Below, in pieces: positions 45,622-56,953 of a stretch of 58,631 bases of DNA (position 1 is the stretch's first letter; every line of letters begins with the position of its first letter). The DNA lies in the NCBI RefSeq assembly GCF_030403775.1, contig NZ_JAQMWQ010000008.1, positions 120,522-179,152 on the forward strand, given 5' to 3'. A program made the translations under genes and the position numbers. Source of the stretch: Paenibacillus sp. BSR1-1. Lineage in GTDB: Bacteria; Bacillota; Bacilli; Bacillales; Cytobacillaceae. The notes under the pieces were generated by a model. That model made no database searches and was not told where the DNA came from. It saw only the letters and a list, made by a program, of their open reading frames with translations.

Positions 45622-46652
45622 CGACGGCCACCTAAACCTTTAATGTTTATTCCTTCTTGATCGGTCACGACGCCGATTTCATAAGCTGTTTCACCACATT
45701 GACGGAAATATTCCACAAGTTCCGCCGCATTGTCTTGATCCACCGCAACGACCATGCCAATTCCCATGTTAAAAATATTATACATCTCTTTATAATCGAT
45801 TTGTCCAACCTCAGAAATCAATTTGAAGATATTCGGGATCTGCCAGTGTTTTTCATCCAACTCCGCACCTAGGCCGGCAGGCAGCATTCTTGGAATGTTC
45901 TCGATAAATCCGCCACCCGTAATATGGGCCATCCCTTTTAGGTTAAACTTTTCAAGCGCAGACAAAATCGGCTTTACATAAATTTTCGTTGGTTTTAATA
46001 ATTCTTCCCCTAATGTGCACCCGAGTTCGTCAACGAATTCAATTAAGGACCAATTGTTGAACACTTTTCTGACAAGTGAATAGCCATTGCTGTGGATCCC
46101 GCTGGAAGCGAGCCCGATCAGTACATCGCCAGGCTTGATCGCTTCGCCGTTGATTAACTTCGACTTTTCACATGCACCGACTGTAAATCCAGCCAGGTCA
46201 TATTCGTCCTCACGATAAAGCCCCGGCATTTCCGCCGTTTCCCCGCCGATCAGTGCACAGCCAGCCTGCTCACAGCCGTCCGCGATTCCTTTTACTATGG
46301 CCTCGATTTTTTCAGGAACAGCTTTTCCGCAAGCGATATAATCGAGGAAGTATAATGGTTCTGCACCTTGCACGACAATATCATTCACACACATGGCCAC
46401 CGCATCGATACCAATCGTATCGTGCTGATCCATCATAAAAGCAATCTTCAGTTTCGTGCCGACTCCATCTGTGCCTGACACCAGTACTGGTTCTTTCAAA
46501 TTTAGCGCAGAAAGATCAAACATACCGCCAAAACCGCCGAGACTGCCCAGTACACCGTTTCTTGCTGTTCTTTGAACATGCTTTTTCATCCGATCAACGG
46601 CTTCATAGCCTGCTTCGATATTTACTCCCGCTTGTGTATATGCATTTGCCAA
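45618..46652 (-). CDS. purM: Phosphoribosylformylglycinamidine cyclo-ligase
   Basis: A 344-residue AIR synthetase (step 5). Typical parts: [55 protein letters not shown] and [13 protein letters not shown]. It lies 6 nt after purF and overlaps purN by 4 nt. Confidence 0.97.
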   Translation of the reverse strand: MANAYTQAGVNIEAGYEAVDRMKKHVQRTARNGVLGSLGGFGGMFDLSALNLKEPVLVSGTDGVGTKLKIAFMMDQHDTIGIDAVAMCVNDIVVQGAEPLYFLDYIACGKAVPEKIEAIVKGIADGCEQAGCALIGGETAEMPGLYREDEYDLAGFTVGACEKSKLINGEAIKPGDVLIGLASSGIHSNGYSLVRKVFNNWSLIEFVDELGCTLGEELLKPTKIYVKPILSALEKFNLKGMAHITGGGFIENIPRMLPAGLGAELDEKHWQIPNIFKLISEVGQIDYKEMYNIFNMGIGMVVAVDQDNAAELVEYFRQCGETAYEIGVVTDQEGINIKGLGGRR

Positions 46653-46658
46653 AAGTCG

Positions 46659-48065
46659 TCAGCCCCTTTGATAATAGTACTGAAGTGTATCAGGATATAT
46701 TTCTGTCGGATAATTTCCAGTAAAGCATCCAAGACAAAAACCACCGTTACCGTCCTGCCCAAGCGCTTTAACCATACCATCTAAGCTTAAAAAGGTTAAT
46801 GAATCGGCCCCAATCAGTTCCCTGATATCCTCAACCGATTTATCGGAAGCAATTAATTCTTCCCTTGTTGCCGTATCTATGCCATAAAAACAAGGGTTTT
46901 TAATTGGAGGCGAGCTGATTACCACATGTACCTCAGTCGCTCCTGCTTCTTTAAGTAGTGTGACAATTCTCCGGCTCGTCGTACCGCGTACAATCGAGTC
47001 ATCCACCATGACAACACGTTTTCCTTCCACGACACCACGGACAGCAGAAAGCTTCATTTTAACACCCTGTTCACGCAAGGCTTGTGAAGGCTGGATAAAC
47101 GTCCTGCCAACATATTTATTTTTAATTAAGCCCATTTCATAAGGAATGCCGGCTGCTTCAGCATATCCGATGGCTGCTGAAATACTGGAATCAGGAACGC
47201 CTGTAACAACATCAGCATCAATCGGCGCTTCTACCGCCAGTCTTTTCCCCATGTTTTTACGGGCTGTATGAACATTGATCCCCTGGATATTACTATCCGG
47301 TCTTGAAAAATAAACATATTCCATCATGCAAATGGCTTTAGTTGAGCTGACTGCAAATCGTTCGGAAGTCAGCCCCTTCTCATTAATGATCAGTAACTCT
47401 CCAGGCATGATATCACGGATGTATTCAGCTCCGACTACATCGAAGGCACAGGTTTCTGAAGCCACAACATAAGCATCGCCGAGGCACCCTAGTGAAAGCG
47501 GTCTTAGTCCATGAGGATCAAGTGCCACCATTAACTCGGTTTCTGTCATAATTAAATAGGCATACGCACCTTTCAACATTGAAAGGGCATTTTTCACGCG
47601 GTCATTCATATGGGCAAAGCCGCTTCTTCTGATTAAATGTGCCAATACCTCTGTATCCGAGCTTGTTTGAAAAATACTTCCTTGAGTCTCAAGCTGATGT
47701 TTTAAAGAATTCGCATTAACAAGGTTGCCATTGTGTGCAAGCGCCAGGCTGCCGCTTTGTGAATGGAACAGGAGGGGCTGGACGTTTTCGTAACCGCCGC
47801 CCCCTGCTGTCGCATAACGAACATGGCCAATGGCTGCTGTGCCAGTTAATTCTTTCATCGCATCTGATGTAAAAATCTCCGTTACAAGCCCTTCGCCCTT
47901 AACCCCTTTTAAGGTTTTGCCATCAGAGACAACAATACCCGTCCCTTCCTGGCCGCGGTGCTGAAGGCTGTGAAGCCCATAATAAGTAAGTTGGGCGGCA
48001 TCCGGATGACCCCAAACACCAAAGACACCACACTCTTCGTTTAATCCCTTGATTTCAGCAAGCAT
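46659..48065 (-). CDS. purF: Amidophosphoribosyltransferase
   Basis: A 468-residue first enzyme of the pathway (PRPP + glutamine to phosphoribosylamine). The start [19 protein letters not shown] has an 11-residue propeptide in front of the nucleophile Cys12, as in B. subtilis PurF. The phosphoribosyltransferase loop [18 protein letters not shown] and further Cys residues consistent with the 4Fe-4S cluster of this PurF type (IDTATREE..., FCLGCFTG) are visible. It overlaps purL by 25 nt. Confidence 0.97.
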   Translation of the reverse strand: MLAEIKGLNEECGVFGVWGHPDAAQLTYYGLHSLQHRGQEGTGIVVSDGKTLKGVKGEGLVTEIFTSDAMKELTGTAAIGHVRYATAGGGGYENVQPLLFHSQSGSLALAHNGNLVNANSLKHQLETQGSIFQTSSDTEVLAHLIRRSGFAHMNDRVKNALSMLKGAYAYLIMTETELMVALDPHGLRPLSLGCLGDAYVVASETCAFDVVGAEYIRDIMPGELLIINEKGLTSERFAVSSTKAICMMEYVYFSRPDSNIQGINVHTARKNMGKRLAVEAPIDADVVTGVPDSSISAAIGYAEAAGIPYEMGLIKNKYVGRTFIQPSQALREQGVKMKLSAVRGVVEGKRVVMVDDSIVRGTTSRRIVTLLKEAGATEVHVVISSPPIKNPCFYGIDTATREELIASDKSVEDIRELIGADSLTFLSLDGMVKALGQDGNGGFCLGCFTGNYPTEIYPDTLQYYYQRG

Positions 48066-50266
48066 GGGATCGCTCCTTTCCAGGCAGCTTTTAATTCTTC
48101 TACTGTACTCTCAAGTACTGTTTCGCTATCCGAATTGACTTTGACTGTTCCTGAAAGATTTACTTCGCCAATCAATTGAGCTTCAACTAAACTTTCAAAC
48201 TCCACTTGATGTTCTTTTTTCACTGATAATAAAAAGCGTGATTGTGTTTCACTGAATAGGGCAGAAACTGGATTGCCGGCAATTTTCACTTCCGCACCAA
48301 GTCCCTTTCCGTTAAATAAGGATTCAGTTAATGCTACTGCTAGACCGCCTTCTGATAGGTCATGGGCAGACTGAACCACCCCAGCACGAATCGCAGCCAG
48401 AACTTGATTTTGTCTTTCTTTTTCTAAGGTTGTATTTAATGCTGGTGCTTTGCCAAAAACTTTGCCGTGAACTAGCTTTTGTAATTCGCTGCCACCGAAT
48501 TCTTCTTTTGTTTCCCCTAGAAGGTAAATAAGGTCGCCAGTATTTTTAAAGTGCTGCGTCGTAATATGGTCTAAATCCGTAACAAGTCCTACCATCCCAA
48601 TTACTGGTGTTGGGTAAATCGCAGTCCCGCTTGTTTCATTATAGAGGGATACGTTTCCGCCAATGACAGGTGTTCCAAGGACGCGGCAGGCTTCACTGAT
48701 TCCATCGGCTGCCTTTTCGATCTGCCAAAATACTTCCGGTTTTTCCGGACTGCCAAAGTTAAGGTTGTCAGTAATCGCTAATGGTTCTGCACCAGAGCAG
48801 ACAATATTCCTTGCTGCTTCGGCTACGGCAATTTTCCCGCCGGTTTCCGGGTCTAAGTACACATAACGGGAATTGCAATCGGTTGTCATTGCTAAGGCCT
48901 TGCGGGTGCCGCGAATTCTGACTACAGAAGCATCTGACCCTGGCGCTACAACTGTATTGGTACGAACCATGTGATCATATTGCTCATATACCCATTCTTT
49001 GCTGGCAACGGTAGGCTGGCTAAGGATCTTTAATAAAGTTTCTTTCAAATCCGCAACTTGCGGAATTTCATTCTCCATCGCTTGAAACTCTTGGAAATAA
49101 GCCGGCTCCTGTGATGGCTTTTGATAAACCGGAGCATCTTCCGCCAAGGCATCTACCGGTACATCGGCAACGATTTCACCTTGATGGATTAAGCGCAGCT
49201 TTTTATCCCCTGTAACCTTACCGATGGCAACTGCTTCTAAATCATATTTATCGAAAAGGTCCTTAATCTCTTGTTCTCTTCCTTTTTTAACAACAATCAG
49301 CATCCGTTCCTGTGATTCAGACAGCATCATTTCATAGGCTGTCATTCCCGTTTCACGCTGCGGAACCAGGTCAAGATTCATTTCGATTCCCATTCCGGCC
49401 TTGCTCGCCATTTCCGCTGAAGAGCTGGTAAGACCGGCTGCTCCCATATCCTGAATGCCGACAAGGGCATCAAAATGAATTAACTCAAGGCAGGCTTCTA
49501 AAAGCAGCTTTTCCATAAACGGATCGCCGACCTGAACCGCCGGACGATCTTCATTTGAGTTTTCTGTTAATTCTTCAGAAGCAAAGGTTGCACCGTGAAT
49601 ACCATCACGGCCCGTTTTGGCGCCAACATACATGACTGTATTACCTTCTCCGTGCGCCTGGCCTTTTTTAATATCCTTATGATCGATGAGACCCACACAC
49701 ATCGCATTGACAAGCGGGTTCCCTTCATAGCACGGGTCAAATTGGATTTCGCCGCCAACAGTTGGAATTCCGATACAGTTTCCATAACCGGCAATTCCAG
49801 CGACAACCTCTTTAAATAGGTAGCGGACCCGTGCTGTATCAAGTTCACCGAAACGAAGTGAGTTTAATAGAGCAATAGGTCGGGCACCCATTGAAAATAC
49901 ATCGCGGATGATGCCGCCAACACCAGTAGCTGCGCCCTGATACGGCTCAATAGCGGATGGATGGTTGTGGCTTTCAATTTTGAATACGACCGCCTGGCTG
50001 TCGCCAATGTCAACAATTCCCGCACCCTCTCCAGGGCCTTGAAGGACTTTCTCCCCTGTTACCGGAAACTTTCTAAGGACAGGCTTGGAGTTTTTGTAGC
50101 TGCAGTGCTCGGACCACATGACCGAAAACAAGCCTGTTTCCGTATAATTTGGCGTCCGGCCAAGGATGTTTTCAATCATTGTAAATTCCTCATCGGACAA
50201 ACCCATTTGCTGATATAATTTCTCTGCTTTTACTTGTTCTGGATTTGGCTCAAGCTTTAACAACAT
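48041..50266 (-). CDS. purL: Phosphoribosylformylglycinamidine synthase subunit PurL
   Basis: A 741-residue small-type PurL, the synthetase subunit of the PurSQL complex (step 4). Marks: [54 protein letters not shown] and [16 protein letters not shown]. The overlap with purQ (17 nt) and purF (25 nt) suggests coupled synthesis. Confidence 0.97.
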   Translation of the reverse strand: MLLKLEPNPEQVKAEKLYQQMGLSDEEFTMIENILGRTPNYTETGLFSVMWSEHCSYKNSKPVLRKFPVTGEKVLQGPGEGAGIVDIGDSQAVVFKIESHNHPSAIEPYQGAATGVGGIIRDVFSMGARPIALLNSLRFGELDTARVRYLFKEVVAGIAGYGNCIGIPTVGGEIQFDPCYEGNPLVNAMCVGLIDHKDIKKGQAHGEGNTVMYVGAKTGRDGIHGATFASEELTENSNEDRPAVQVGDPFMEKLLLEACLELIHFDALVGIQDMGAAGLTSSSAEMASKAGMGIEMNLDLVPQRETGMTAYEMMLSESQERMLIVVKKGREQEIKDLFDKYDLEAVAIGKVTGDKKLRLIHQGEIVADVPVDALAEDAPVYQKPSQEPAYFQEFQAMENEIPQVADLKETLLKILSQPTVASKEWVYEQYDHMVRTNTVVAPGSDASVVRIRGTRKALAMTTDCNSRYVYLDPETGGKIAVAEAARNIVCSGAEPLAITDNLNFGSPEKPEVFWQIEKAADGISEACRVLGTPVIGGNVSLYNETSGTAIYPTPVIGMVGLVTDLDHITTQHFKNTGDLIYLLGETKEEFGGSELQKLVHGKVFGKAPALNTTLEKERQNQVLAAIRAGVVQSAHDLSEGGLAVALTESLFNGKGLGAEVKIAGNPVSALFSETQSRFLLSVKKEHQVEFESLVEAQLIGEVNLSGTVKVNSDSETVLESTVEELKAAWKGAIPCLLKSRD

Positions 50267-50933
50267 TTGCTTCCCTCCATGACTTTACAATTGATTGAAA
50301 TAACTTTAATCCGTCTGCTCCGCCCAAAAGTTCATCTACAGCCCTTTCAGGGTGCGGCATCATGCCAAGAACGTTTCCTTTTTCGTTGGTGATTCCCGCT
50401 ATATCTTCTAAACTACCGTTTGGATTTTGCTTATAAGTAAAGACGATTTGGTTATTCGTCTTTAAGTTTGCCAGTGTTTCTTCATCACAGTAATAATTTC
50501 CTTCGCCATGGGCAACAGGGATCGTGATCGTCTGCCCTTCTTCATATGCGGAAGTAAAAATCGATTGATTGGTTTCTACCTTTAATTCCACTGGTTTACA
50601 AATAAACGAAAGGCTTTCGTTGCGGCGCATAGCCCCTGGAAGCAAGCCTGCTTCCAGCAGAATTTGAAAACCGTTGCACACGCCGAGAACAGGCTTGCCT
50701 GCTTCAGCCGCTTTGACTACTTCCTTCATGACCTTGCTGAAGCGGGCTATTGCGCCCGTGCGGAGGTAGTCTCCATAGGAAAAGCCGCCAGGAAGAAGAA
50801 TTCCGTCAAATCCTTCTAAGCTCTCAGTATCATGCCACACATATTCGACCTCTTCACCAAGCTCATCTTTGATGGCATGGTACATGTCGACATCACAATT
50901 GGATCCCGGAAAGACGATGACCGCAAACTTCAC
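50250..50933 (-). CDS. purQ: Phosphoribosylformylglycinamidine synthase subunit PurQ
   Basis: A 227-residue glutaminase subunit that feeds ammonia to Pur[49 protein letters not shown] (nucleophile Cys) and [13 protein letters not shown] (His/Glu) form the class I amidotransferase site. The start is taken as GTG 50933, which overlaps the purS stop (GTGA) and matches the usual N-terminus; the open frame goes to 50945. Confidence 0.96.
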   Translation of the reverse strand: MKFAVIVFPGSNCDVDMYHAIKDELGEEVEYVWHDTESLEGFDGILLPGGFSYGDYLRTGAIARFSKVMKEVVKAAEAGKPVLGVCNGFQILLEAGLLPGAMRRNESLSFICKPVELKVETNQSIFTSAYEEGQTITIPVAHGEGNYYCDEETLANLKTNNQIVFTYKQNPNGSLEDIAGITNEKGNVLGMMPHPERAVDELLGGADGLKLFQSIVKSWREANVVKA

Positions 50934-51184
50934 TGTGCGACACACTCCTCTACTTCATATCGGTAATCCTCGATAACCGGATTGGCTAGTAAACTTGTGC
51001 AAATTTCATTGATTACCGCATGAATATCACGTTCTGATTTTTCTAAAGTCAATTCCATATATTTTCCGATGCGGACGTCTTTTACTTCGTTATAGTTTAA
51101 GGAATTTAAGGAATGTGTAACTGCTTTCCCTTGCGGATCTAAGACACTTTCTCTTAATGTGACAAACACCTTTACTTTATACAT
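50930..51184 (-). CDS. purS: Phosphoribosylformylglycinamidine synthase subunit PurS
   Basis: An 84-residue PurS, the small subunit that links PurQ and Pur[21 protein letters not shown] and VRIGKYMEL are typical. ATG 51184 has GGAGG at 6-10 nt and overlaps the end of purC by 8 nt; the longer frame to 51199 is not used. Confidence 0.96.
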   Translation of the reverse strand: MYKVKVFVTLRESVLDPQGKAVTHSLNSLNYNEVKDVRIGKYMELTLEKSERDIHAVINEICTSLLANPVIEDYRYEVEECVAQ

Positions 51185-51890
51185 GCTGACGTCCTCCAAG
51201 TCTTGTTAAGATATTTTCATAGGCTTCTGTTAAACTTCCTAAATCGCGGCGGAATACATCCTTATCGAGCTTTTCATTTGTCTCTTGATCCCACAATCTG
51301 CAAGTGTCAGGAGAAATTTCATCAGCTAGCAGGATTTGGCCCTCACTGTCTTTCCCAAACTCAAGTTTGAAATCAATAAGGCGAATCCCTAGTTCTTTAA
51401 AAAAGCTTGATAAAACTGTATTAATTTGAAGTGCTTTTTCTTTTAATACTTTGAGTTCATCTGTTGTTGCTGCTTTTAGTTCAAGAATGTGATCAACTGT
51501 TACGAGCGGGTCGCCAAGCTCGTCATTTTTGAGATAGAACTCTACAAGTGTTGCATTTAGCTGCTGACCCTCTTCGATTCCTAATCTTTTGGATAAGCTT
51601 CCTGCAGCCACATTGCGAACGACCACTTCGAGCGGGATGATGGTGACTCTTTTCACCAGCTGCTCGGTTTCAGAAGTCTTTTGGATAAAATGTGAGTCGA
51701 TTCCATGTTCTTTAAGCTTTAAAAATAGCAAACTCGTAATCTCGTTATTTAAACGGCCTTTGCCATTGATGTCTGCCTTCTTTTGCCCGTTAAAAGCTGT
51801 AGCGGAGTTCTTGTATTCGACTAAAACAACTTGTTCATCGTTGGTTGCGTAAATTCGTTTTGCTTTGCCCTCGTATAGTAGTTCACTCAT
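51177..51890 (-). CDS. purC: Phosphoribosylaminoimidazole-succinocarboxamide synthase
   Basis: A 237-residue SAICAR synthetase. Marks: LLYEGKAKRIYATND, FNGQKKADINGKGRLNN, VIPLEVVVRN-like IIPLEVVVRNVAAGSL and LADEISPDTCRLWD. It is separated from purB by 77 nt with a hairpin, the only sizeable gap in the operon. Confidence 0.97.
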   Translation of the reverse strand: MSELLYEGKAKRIYATNDEQVVLVEYKNSATAFNGQKKADINGKGRLNNEITSLLFLKLKEHGIDSHFIQKTSETEQLVKRVTIIPLEVVVRNVAAGSLSKRLGIEEGQQLNATLVEFYLKNDELGDPLVTVDHILELKAATTDELKVLKEKALQINTVLSSFFKELGIRLIDFKLEFGKDSEGQILLADEISPDTCRLWDQETNEKLDKDVFRRDLGSLTEAYENILTRLGGRQHV

Positions 51891-51929
51891 TATGGATCAC
51901 TCCTTGTGTTCGCAATATTGGGAAACTTC

Positions 51930-51968
51930 AATATAAAGAGAGGCACGATCCATGCCCCTCTATTTTTT
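51930..51968. other. Hairpin in the purB-purC gap
   Basis: Inverted repeat GAGAGGCA/TGCCCCTC with a seven-base loop (51938-51960), 7 nt after the purB stop. In the operon direction it is followed only by TTTATATT, so it is a weak terminator. In the opposite direction it is followed by TATTTTTTTA, a better one. It may set the ratio of the distal genes, stabilise mRNA, or stop antisense transcripts. Confidence 0.6.
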
Positions 51969-53263
51969 TAGTTCAATCCTAATCGATCAAAAATTGTATC
52001 AACATGTTGGAGATGGTAGCTATAATCAAAGCAATCCGCAATTTCGGCTGGTGATAGCAAGGAAGTAATTTTGTCTTCTGCTTCAACCAAGCCGCGGAAA
52101 GGAACTTGCTTCTCCCACGCTTCCATCGCTTTTGGCTGCACCGTGTCATATGCTTCCTCACGGGATAATCCCTTGTCAATCAAGGCCAGCAGCACGCGCT
52201 GTGAGTAAATCAATCCCAGCGTACGATCCATGTTGCGTTTCATGTTTTCTGGATAGACCGTCAAGTTTTTCACAATATTTCCGAAACGGTTCAGCATATA
52301 ATTCAAGCCGATGGTGGCATCTGGCAAAATAATTCTTTCTGCTGATGAATGGGAAATATCGCGTTCATGCCAAAGCGGTACATTTTCATAAGCGGTCAGC
52401 ATGTAGCCGCGAATCACGCGGGCAATTCCCGTCATATTTTCTGAACCAATCGGATTGCGTTTATGCGGCATGGCCGATGAGCCCTTTTGTCCTTTTGCAA
52501 AAAACTCCTCAACCTCACGCGTTTCACTTTTTTGCAGTCCGCGAACTTCAACGGCAAATTTTTCAATTGACGTTGCAATTAGTGCGATGGTTGACATGTA
52601 GTGAGCATGACGATCGCGCTGCAGGGTTTGAGTTGAGATTGGCGCTCTTTGCAGCCCTAACTTTTCACACACATACTGTTCCACGAACGGGTCGATATTG
52701 GCATAAGTACCTACAGCGCCGGAAATTTTGCCAAACTCAATTCCTTGTGCAGCCTGCTTAAACCGTTCTAAGTTGCGCTTCATCTCTTCATACCAAAGTG
52801 CAAGCTTTAAGCCAAATGTCGTCGGTTCCGCGTGTACACCGTGCGTCCGCCCCATCATGACCGTGTATTTATGTTCCTGTGCTTTGTTTTTTAGAATCTC
52901 AATAAAGTTTTCAAGATCTTTTTGTAAAATTGCATTTGCCTGCTTTAAGACATACGATAATGCGGTATCGACGACGTCTGTAGAAGTTAAGCCGTAATGC
53001 ACCCACTTGCGTTCCTCGCCTAATGTTTCGGAAACAGCGCGAGTAAAGGCTACAACGTCGTGTCTTGTGTCTTTTTCGATTTCATTAATACGTTCAATAT
53101 TGAAAGAAGCATTTTCACGTAACTTCTTTACATCTTCCTTTGGTATGTCTCCAAGCTCGGACCATGCTTCACATGCGAGGATTTCAACCTCCAGCCAGGC
53201 ATTAAAGCGATTTTCCTCTGTCCAAATAGCTCCCATTTCAGGTCTAGTATAACGATCAATCAT
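51968..53263 (-). CDS. purB: Adenylosuccinate lyase
   Basis: A 431-residue fumarase/aspartase-superfamily enzyme acting in both the SAICAR and the adenylosuccinate step. Start [47 protein letters not shown] and the signature [18 protein letters not shown] are clear. It is 3 nt after purK. SD GGAGG is well placed. Confidence 0.97.
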   Translation of the reverse strand: MIDRYTRPEMGAIWTEENRFNAWLEVEILACEAWSELGDIPKEDVKKLRENASFNIERINEIEKDTRHDVVAFTRAVSETLGEERKWVHYGLTSTDVVDTALSYVLKQANAILQKDLENFIEILKNKAQEHKYTVMMGRTHGVHAEPTTFGLKLALWYEEMKRNLERFKQAAQGIEFGKISGAVGTYANIDPFVEQYVCEKLGLQRAPISTQTLQRDRHAHYMSTIALIATSIEKFAVEVRGLQKSETREVEEFFAKGQKGSSAMPHKRNPIGSENMTGIARVIRGYMLTAYENVPLWHERDISHSSAERIILPDATIGLNYMLNRFGNIVKNLTVYPENMKRNMDRTLGLIYSQRVLLALIDKGLSREEAYDTVQPKAMEAWEKQVPFRGLVEAEDKITSLLSPAEIADCFDYSYHLQHVDTIFDRLGLN

Positions 53264-53266
53264 GTT

Positions 53267-54424
53267 TTATCCTCCGATCAGTTCTTTTGCTGTGCGCCAG
53301 ATGCTGCTTTCCTTTATTTCTGAAAGTGCCGCTGAAACGTCATCTCGTAAAATGGTAACATGCCCCATTTTCCTTTTCAATTTTGGTTCCTTTTTGCCGT
53401 ATAAATGAACCTTCCAGTCTGTCATTGCCGGAATCTCTTGATATAATTCTTCAAGATGCTCTCCTAATAGATTGACCATTACGGCCGGTTTTAATAGCTC
53501 TGTACTTCCTAACGGCCAATTACAGATGGCGCGTATATGCTGTTCAAACTGTGACGTCTCACAGGCTTCAATCGTGTAATGTCCGGAATTATGAGGTCTT
53601 GGAGCCAGCTCATTAATGTAAATGGTTCCTTCCTCCGTCACAAACATCTCAACGGCCAGTGTACCGACCAATCCGATGGAATCAGCGATTAGCTTAGCCT
53701 TTTCAATAGCACGGCCTCGTAAATTTCCTGATATTCTTGCCGGAGCAATCGTTGTATGCAAAATATTTTCATGATGAATATTTTCTGCTACTGGAAAAAA
53801 TGCAGTCTCACCATCCAGTTTCCTCGTCACAATTACGGAGATTTCTTTTTCAAAAGGAATCCATTTTTCTAGTACACACGCTCCATGGTTAATGAGTGCA
53901 TCTGCTTTTTGTAAATCCTTATCACTTTTCAAAACAAGTTGTCCTTTGCCATCATAGCCGCCTCGAGCCGTTTTCAATACAGCTGGGTAACCCATCTGTT
54001 TTATGTTTGAAAAAAGATCTTCAAGGCTGTTGATGACCTCATAAGGGGCAACCTCAACTCCAGCTTCCCGTATGGCTGCTTTTTCTTTGATTCGATCCTG
54101 CGTTATCGTTAAGAGCTTTGGACCTTGCGGGACATAAGCCTTCTCACAAATCCACTCTAATGTTTCTGCATCAATATTTTCAAATTCGTAAGTAATCACA
54201 TCGCTGACCTCGGCTAGTTTGCTGATTGCCTCACGGTCATTGTAAGCCCCGATGATTTCAAAATCCGCCACTTGGCCGCAAGGAGAGTCTTCGGAAGGCT
54301 CTAAAACGGCAATCCTGAAGCCTTGTGCTCTGGCGGACAATGCCATCATTCTGCCAAGCTGTCCTCCGCCGATAATTCCTATGGTAGCTCCAGGTAAAAT
54401 GGTTTTATTAGACAATTTGATCAC
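53267..54424 (-). CDS. purK: N5-carboxyaminoimidazole ribonucleotide synthase
   Basis: A 385-residue ATP-grasp enzyme carboxylating [47 protein letters not shown] and [26 protein letters not shown] are the family marks. It overlaps purE by 17 nt if GTG 54424 is used; a TTG at 54415 (SNKTILPG) is also possible. Confidence 0.96.
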   Translation of the reverse strand: MIKLSNKTILPGATIGIIGGGQLGRMMALSARAQGFRIAVLEPSEDSPCGQVADFEIIGAYNDREAISKLAEVSDVITYEFENIDAETLEWICEKAYVPQGPKLLTITQDRIKEKAAIREAGVEVAPYEVINSLEDLFSNIKQMGYPAVLKTARGGYDGKGQLVLKSDKDLQKADALINHGACVLEKWIPFEKEISVIVTRKLDGETAFFPVAENIHHENILHTTIAPARISGNLRGRAIEKAKLIADSIGLVGTLAVEMFVTEEGTIYINELAPRPHNSGHYTIEACETSQFEQHIRAICNWPLGSTELLKPAVMVNLLGEHLEELYQEIPAMTDWKVHLYGKKEPKLKRKMGHVTILRDDVSAALSEIKESSIWRTAKELIGG

Positions 54425-54896
54425 TACTTTCTAGTGCTTCTAGTTTCATAGCCCCACGTCTAGCTTCTAATCTATTAACAAGTTCTACGTCTTCTGTTGC
54501 TAATATTTGTGCAGCCAGTAACCCGGCATTTACAGCACCGGCTTTTCCAATGGCCACGGTTGCCACAGGAACACCGCCCGGCATTTGCACGATTGATAGC
54601 AAGGAATCTAAGCCATTTAAGGCTTTTGATTGAACCGGCACTCCGATAACCGGCAGCGTGGTTTTTGCTGCCACCATACCAGGCAGATGAGCTGCCCCTC
54701 CTGCACCGGCTATGATTACCTTTAATCCTCTTTCTCTAGCCTCTTCGGCATATGTAAACATCAAATCAGGTGTTCGATGGGCTGAAACAACCTTTTTTTC
54801 ATACGGAATCTCTAATTGATCTAATATTTCGCAAGCGTTCTTCATCGTTTCCCAATCTGACTTGCTTCCCATGATGACACCGACGCGCTTTTCCAT
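54408..54896 (-). CDS. purE: N5-carboxyaminoimidazole ribonucleotide mutase
   Basis: A 162-residue class I PurE, first gene of the operon. [48 protein letters not shown] and [20 protein letters not shown] are conserved. SD GGGGG is 8-12 nt upstream. The leader before it carries the riboswitch and its terminator. Confidence 0.97.
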   Translation of the reverse strand: MEKRVGVIMGSKSDWETMKNACEILDQLEIPYEKKVVSAHRTPDLMFTYAEEARERGLKVIIAGAGGAAHLPGMVAAKTTLPVIGVPVQSKALNGLDSLLSIVQMPGGVPVATVAIGKAGAVNAGLLAAQILATEDVELVNRLEARRGAMKLEALESSDQIV

Positions 54897-54921
54897 TCCG
54901 ATTCCCCCATTGATTCAAAAT

Positions 54922-54974
54922 AAAAACCCGGCACAAATGGCATCTCTAGAAGAGAAAGCCATTTGTCCGGGCAT
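54922..54974 (-). terminator. Attenuator terminator of the purE leader
   Basis: Minus-strand stem GCCCGGACAAATGGC/GCCATTTGTGCCGGG with a long inner loop, followed by T5. It lies between the riboswitch aptamer and purE and is the expression platform. Confidence 0.85.
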
Positions 54975-55038
54975 GAGCATTTAAGGTCAACAAAACGGAA
55001 GTACTAGCCCCATTTTGTGTGCCGAACATATTGACTTT

Positions 55039-55109
55039 CCCTCATAGTCCAATAATTTACGGTTATTGGGTAGAAACTTATGGGCCATATTCCCATGGAT
55101 ATACGAGGG
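55039..55109 (-). ncRNA. Purine riboswitch, guanine/hypoxanthine class
   Basis: On the minus strand the aptamer has P1 CCCTCGTATA / TATGAGGG, the J1/2-P2 segment with ATATGGC, the J2/3 core GTTTCTACC, the L3/P3 part AACCGTAAATTATTGG, and closing GGACTATG. The base equal to position 74 is C (GACTAT), which sets guanine/hypoxanthine rather than adenine binding. Ligand binding should favour the downstream terminator and switch the pur operon off. The leader from the promoter to purE is about 240 nt, as in B. subtilis. Confidence 0.93.
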
Positions 55110-55144
55110 TAAAGATAAGTTGTTTTGTTAGATTATCTGCCTTT

Positions 55145-55174
55145 ATCTTACCAAGCAACCTTCAGGCTGTCAAC
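55145..55174 (-). promoter_or_regulatory. pur operon promoter
   Basis: Minus-strand TTGACA (55174-55169), a 17-bp spacer and TAAGAT (55150-55145): a near-consensus sigma-A promoter giving a transcript start near 55138. Confidence 0.85.
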
Positions 55175-55175
55175 C

Positions 55176-55222
55176 AATAAATCGAACGTTATTTTTGAAT
55201 TACTCTATAACGTTCGTGTTTT
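55176..55222. promoter_or_regulatory. Pair of inverted PurR boxes
   Basis: AAATCGAACGTTAT (about 55178-55192) and the opposite-strand AACACGAACGTTAT (about 55207-55220) fit the PurBox AWWWCCGAACWWT with its central CGAA. The centres are 30 bp apart, so the boxes are about 16 nt apart, as in B. subtilis PurR operators. They lie just upstream of the -35. The second box runs into the end of yebG. Confidence 0.75.
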
Positions 55223-55418
55223 ACTCTATTATTTTCGCTTCAAAGACTATTTGACGGCCTATTGGCTCATAAATCGTCTCATTTCCTTTTTTTACTTCTT
55301 GAAAAATGGGTTTTTCTGTTCTCCGGACAGGAAAGTATCCTTGCTGCTTAATTCTCTTCAGGCATTCCTCAATACTTTCATTTTCCTGCACTTCAAATTG
55401 CATCTTCTTTTTACTCAT
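55221..55418 (-). CDS. yebG: NETI motif-containing protein (YebG)
   Basis: A 65-residue protein with the NETI-family sequence: [30 protein letters not shown] and [20 protein letters not shown]. The function is unknown. In B. subtilis yebG sits between yebE and purE, exactly as here. The ATG overlaps the end of yebE by 4 nt. Its last codons coincide with a PurR box. Confidence 0.9.
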   Translation of the reverse strand: MSKKKMQFEVQENESIEECLKRIKQQGYFPVRRTEKPIFQEVKKGNETIYEPIGRQIVFEAKIIE

Positions 55419-55957
55419 GAAAACAATTTCCCTCTTTTCACAGATTTCACCCAGAACCCGCCGTGAATCGATTTTGGTTCATACGAGATTATGAATGCTT
55501 TCGGATCCAAGCTTTTAATCGTATCATATAGCTTTAATTCAAATTTTCTAGGGGTAAGGATTTGCATCGCCATGCGATCTCCCTCGAGACCATTGGCTTC
55601 CCAGTTTGTCACACCATACCCTTTTTCTCTCAAAATTCTAGGCAAATCTTTATCATATTCCTTTGTAATGACATTAACAGTAATATACCCCAATGCCAGT
55701 TTCTCTTCAATTTTCATCCCAACAATGACACCAATGCCATATCCAACCGCATAGGCAATCAGGTTTTGGATTTCATTCAGATTATTTAAGACAAGGCCGA
55801 GTCCCAGTACATATATAACCACCTCAATCATACTTAGAAACGCAGCTAAGTAACGCTGGCCCTTTAAGGTCAGAATCATCCTTATTGTAAAAAAAGAAAC
55901 ATAAACAATATTAATCACGAGGATAATGGCAACCATAAGTAAACTATTTTCCAACAC
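55415..55957 (-). CDS. yebE: UPF0316/DUF2179 membrane protein (YebE)
   Basis: A 180-residue protein with three N-terminal membrane helices and a C-terminal DUF2179 domain ([68 protein letters not shown]). DUF2179 may bind small ligands or nucleotides, but the role is unknown. It is cotranscribed with yebG. Confidence 0.92.
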   Translation of the reverse strand: MLENSLLMVAIILVINIVYVSFFTIRMILTLKGQRYLAAFLSMIEVVIYVLGLGLVLNNLNEIQNLIAYAVGYGIGVIVGMKIEEKLALGYITVNVITKEYDKDLPRILREKGYGVTNWEANGLEGDRMAMQILTPRKFELKLYDTIKSLDPKAFIISYEPKSIHGGFWVKSVKRGKLFS

Positions 55958-56014
55958 TAAGATGTCCCCCCTTGCTTTTTACACACTATACTTTAGCACA
56001 TAATTTATAAACGG

Positions 56015-56872
56015 TCAGTCCCTTTGTAAAGATTCTTTAGCAACTAGGGATTTTACTGCCATCGTATCTTCTGCAAGCTGGATCTTATAATCATACAGAG
56101 TTTGAGCAATGATCCGTCTAGCTTCTTTGGCAGCATCCCAATATAAAGTATCGTCCACAAGGCCGGTAATCGTATATTCTATCCCTCTAAAGTTAGCGTT
56201 AATTGACGTCATCCCATAAAATTGAAACGGCTCGACAACACAATCGGAGGAATCCTTTTTTAAACAGGGCCCGTTTGATTCATTTATTTTTTCACAAGCA
56301 ATTTTCAGGATCTCCAGTACCTTGGATGGATCTTCGCGATAACTCACCACTACTCTTTCAATAACACGCATTTGGTCAATATTATAGTTTTGGATCTGCT
56401 TTACTTCCCCATTGCTGATCGTCAGCAGCTTGCCGCTCCACTCCCTGACCTTTAAAAAGCGCAGGCCAATCTCTTCGACTGTCCCATTGAAGGTATTATT
56501 GACGGTAATAAAATCACCTTTGTGAAGCTGCTTTTCATAAATTAAAAAAATTCCTGACAAAATATCCTTTATCAAGCTTTGTGCCCCAAACCCGACGATA
56601 ACCCCGACAATCCCGGCCCCAGCCAATACTCTGCCAAAATTATTCACATATTGCGATATCGCAAAAAATATGACTGTTAGAGTTGCCGTGTATTTGGTGA
56701 AGGAACGAATCATGCTTTCAAGCGTTTGCTCTTTCCGTTCCTCAAGAAAATTCGTTTTTTGAAAAAAATTATGAATCACTTTATTTATGATAAAAACAAT
56801 TAGCCATGCAATAACAATCGCTAGTACAATGCTAGTTAATTTATACTGATGCAGAAAATCGAGCCTGTCCAT
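56015..56872 (-). CDS. Mechanosensitive ion channel (MscS family)
   Basis: About 285 residues: two to three N-terminal membrane helices, the pore-lining TM3 with Gly/Ala spacing (YVNNFGRVLAGAGIVGVIVGFGAQSLIKDILSGIFLIYEKQLHKGD), then the beta domain (GTVEEIGLRFLKVREWSGKLLTISNGEV) and a C-terminal alpha/beta domain. It should open under membrane tension to release solutes; YkuT-like Bacillus proteins are close. The start at 56872 is preferred (AGAAGGTG, 5 nt); frames up to 56899 are open. Confidence 0.93.
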   Translation of the reverse strand: MDRLDFLHQYKLTSIVLAIVIAWLIVFIINKVIHNFFQKTNFLEERKEQTLESMIRSFTKYTATLTVIFFAISQYVNNFGRVLAGAGIVGVIVGFGAQSLIKDILSGIFLIYEKQLHKGDFITVNNTFNGTVEEIGLRFLKVREWSGKLLTISNGEVKQIQNYNIDQMRVIERVVVSYREDPSKVLEILKIACEKINESNGPCLKKDSSDCVVEPFQFYGMTSINANFRGIEYTITGLVDDTLYWDAAKEARRIIAQTLYDYKIQLAEDTMAVKSLVAKESLQRD

Positions 56873-56953
56873 CATGACACCTTCTTCCATTCCGTTCATC
56901 TTTAGTCTTTACCATTGAGGGCATACTAAATGAATAAAATGGGGGTAATTTTT

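Noticed and set aside
55125..55466. Plus-strand 113-residue frame
   Set aside because: It runs antisense through the pur promoter, PurR boxes and yebG and has no SD.
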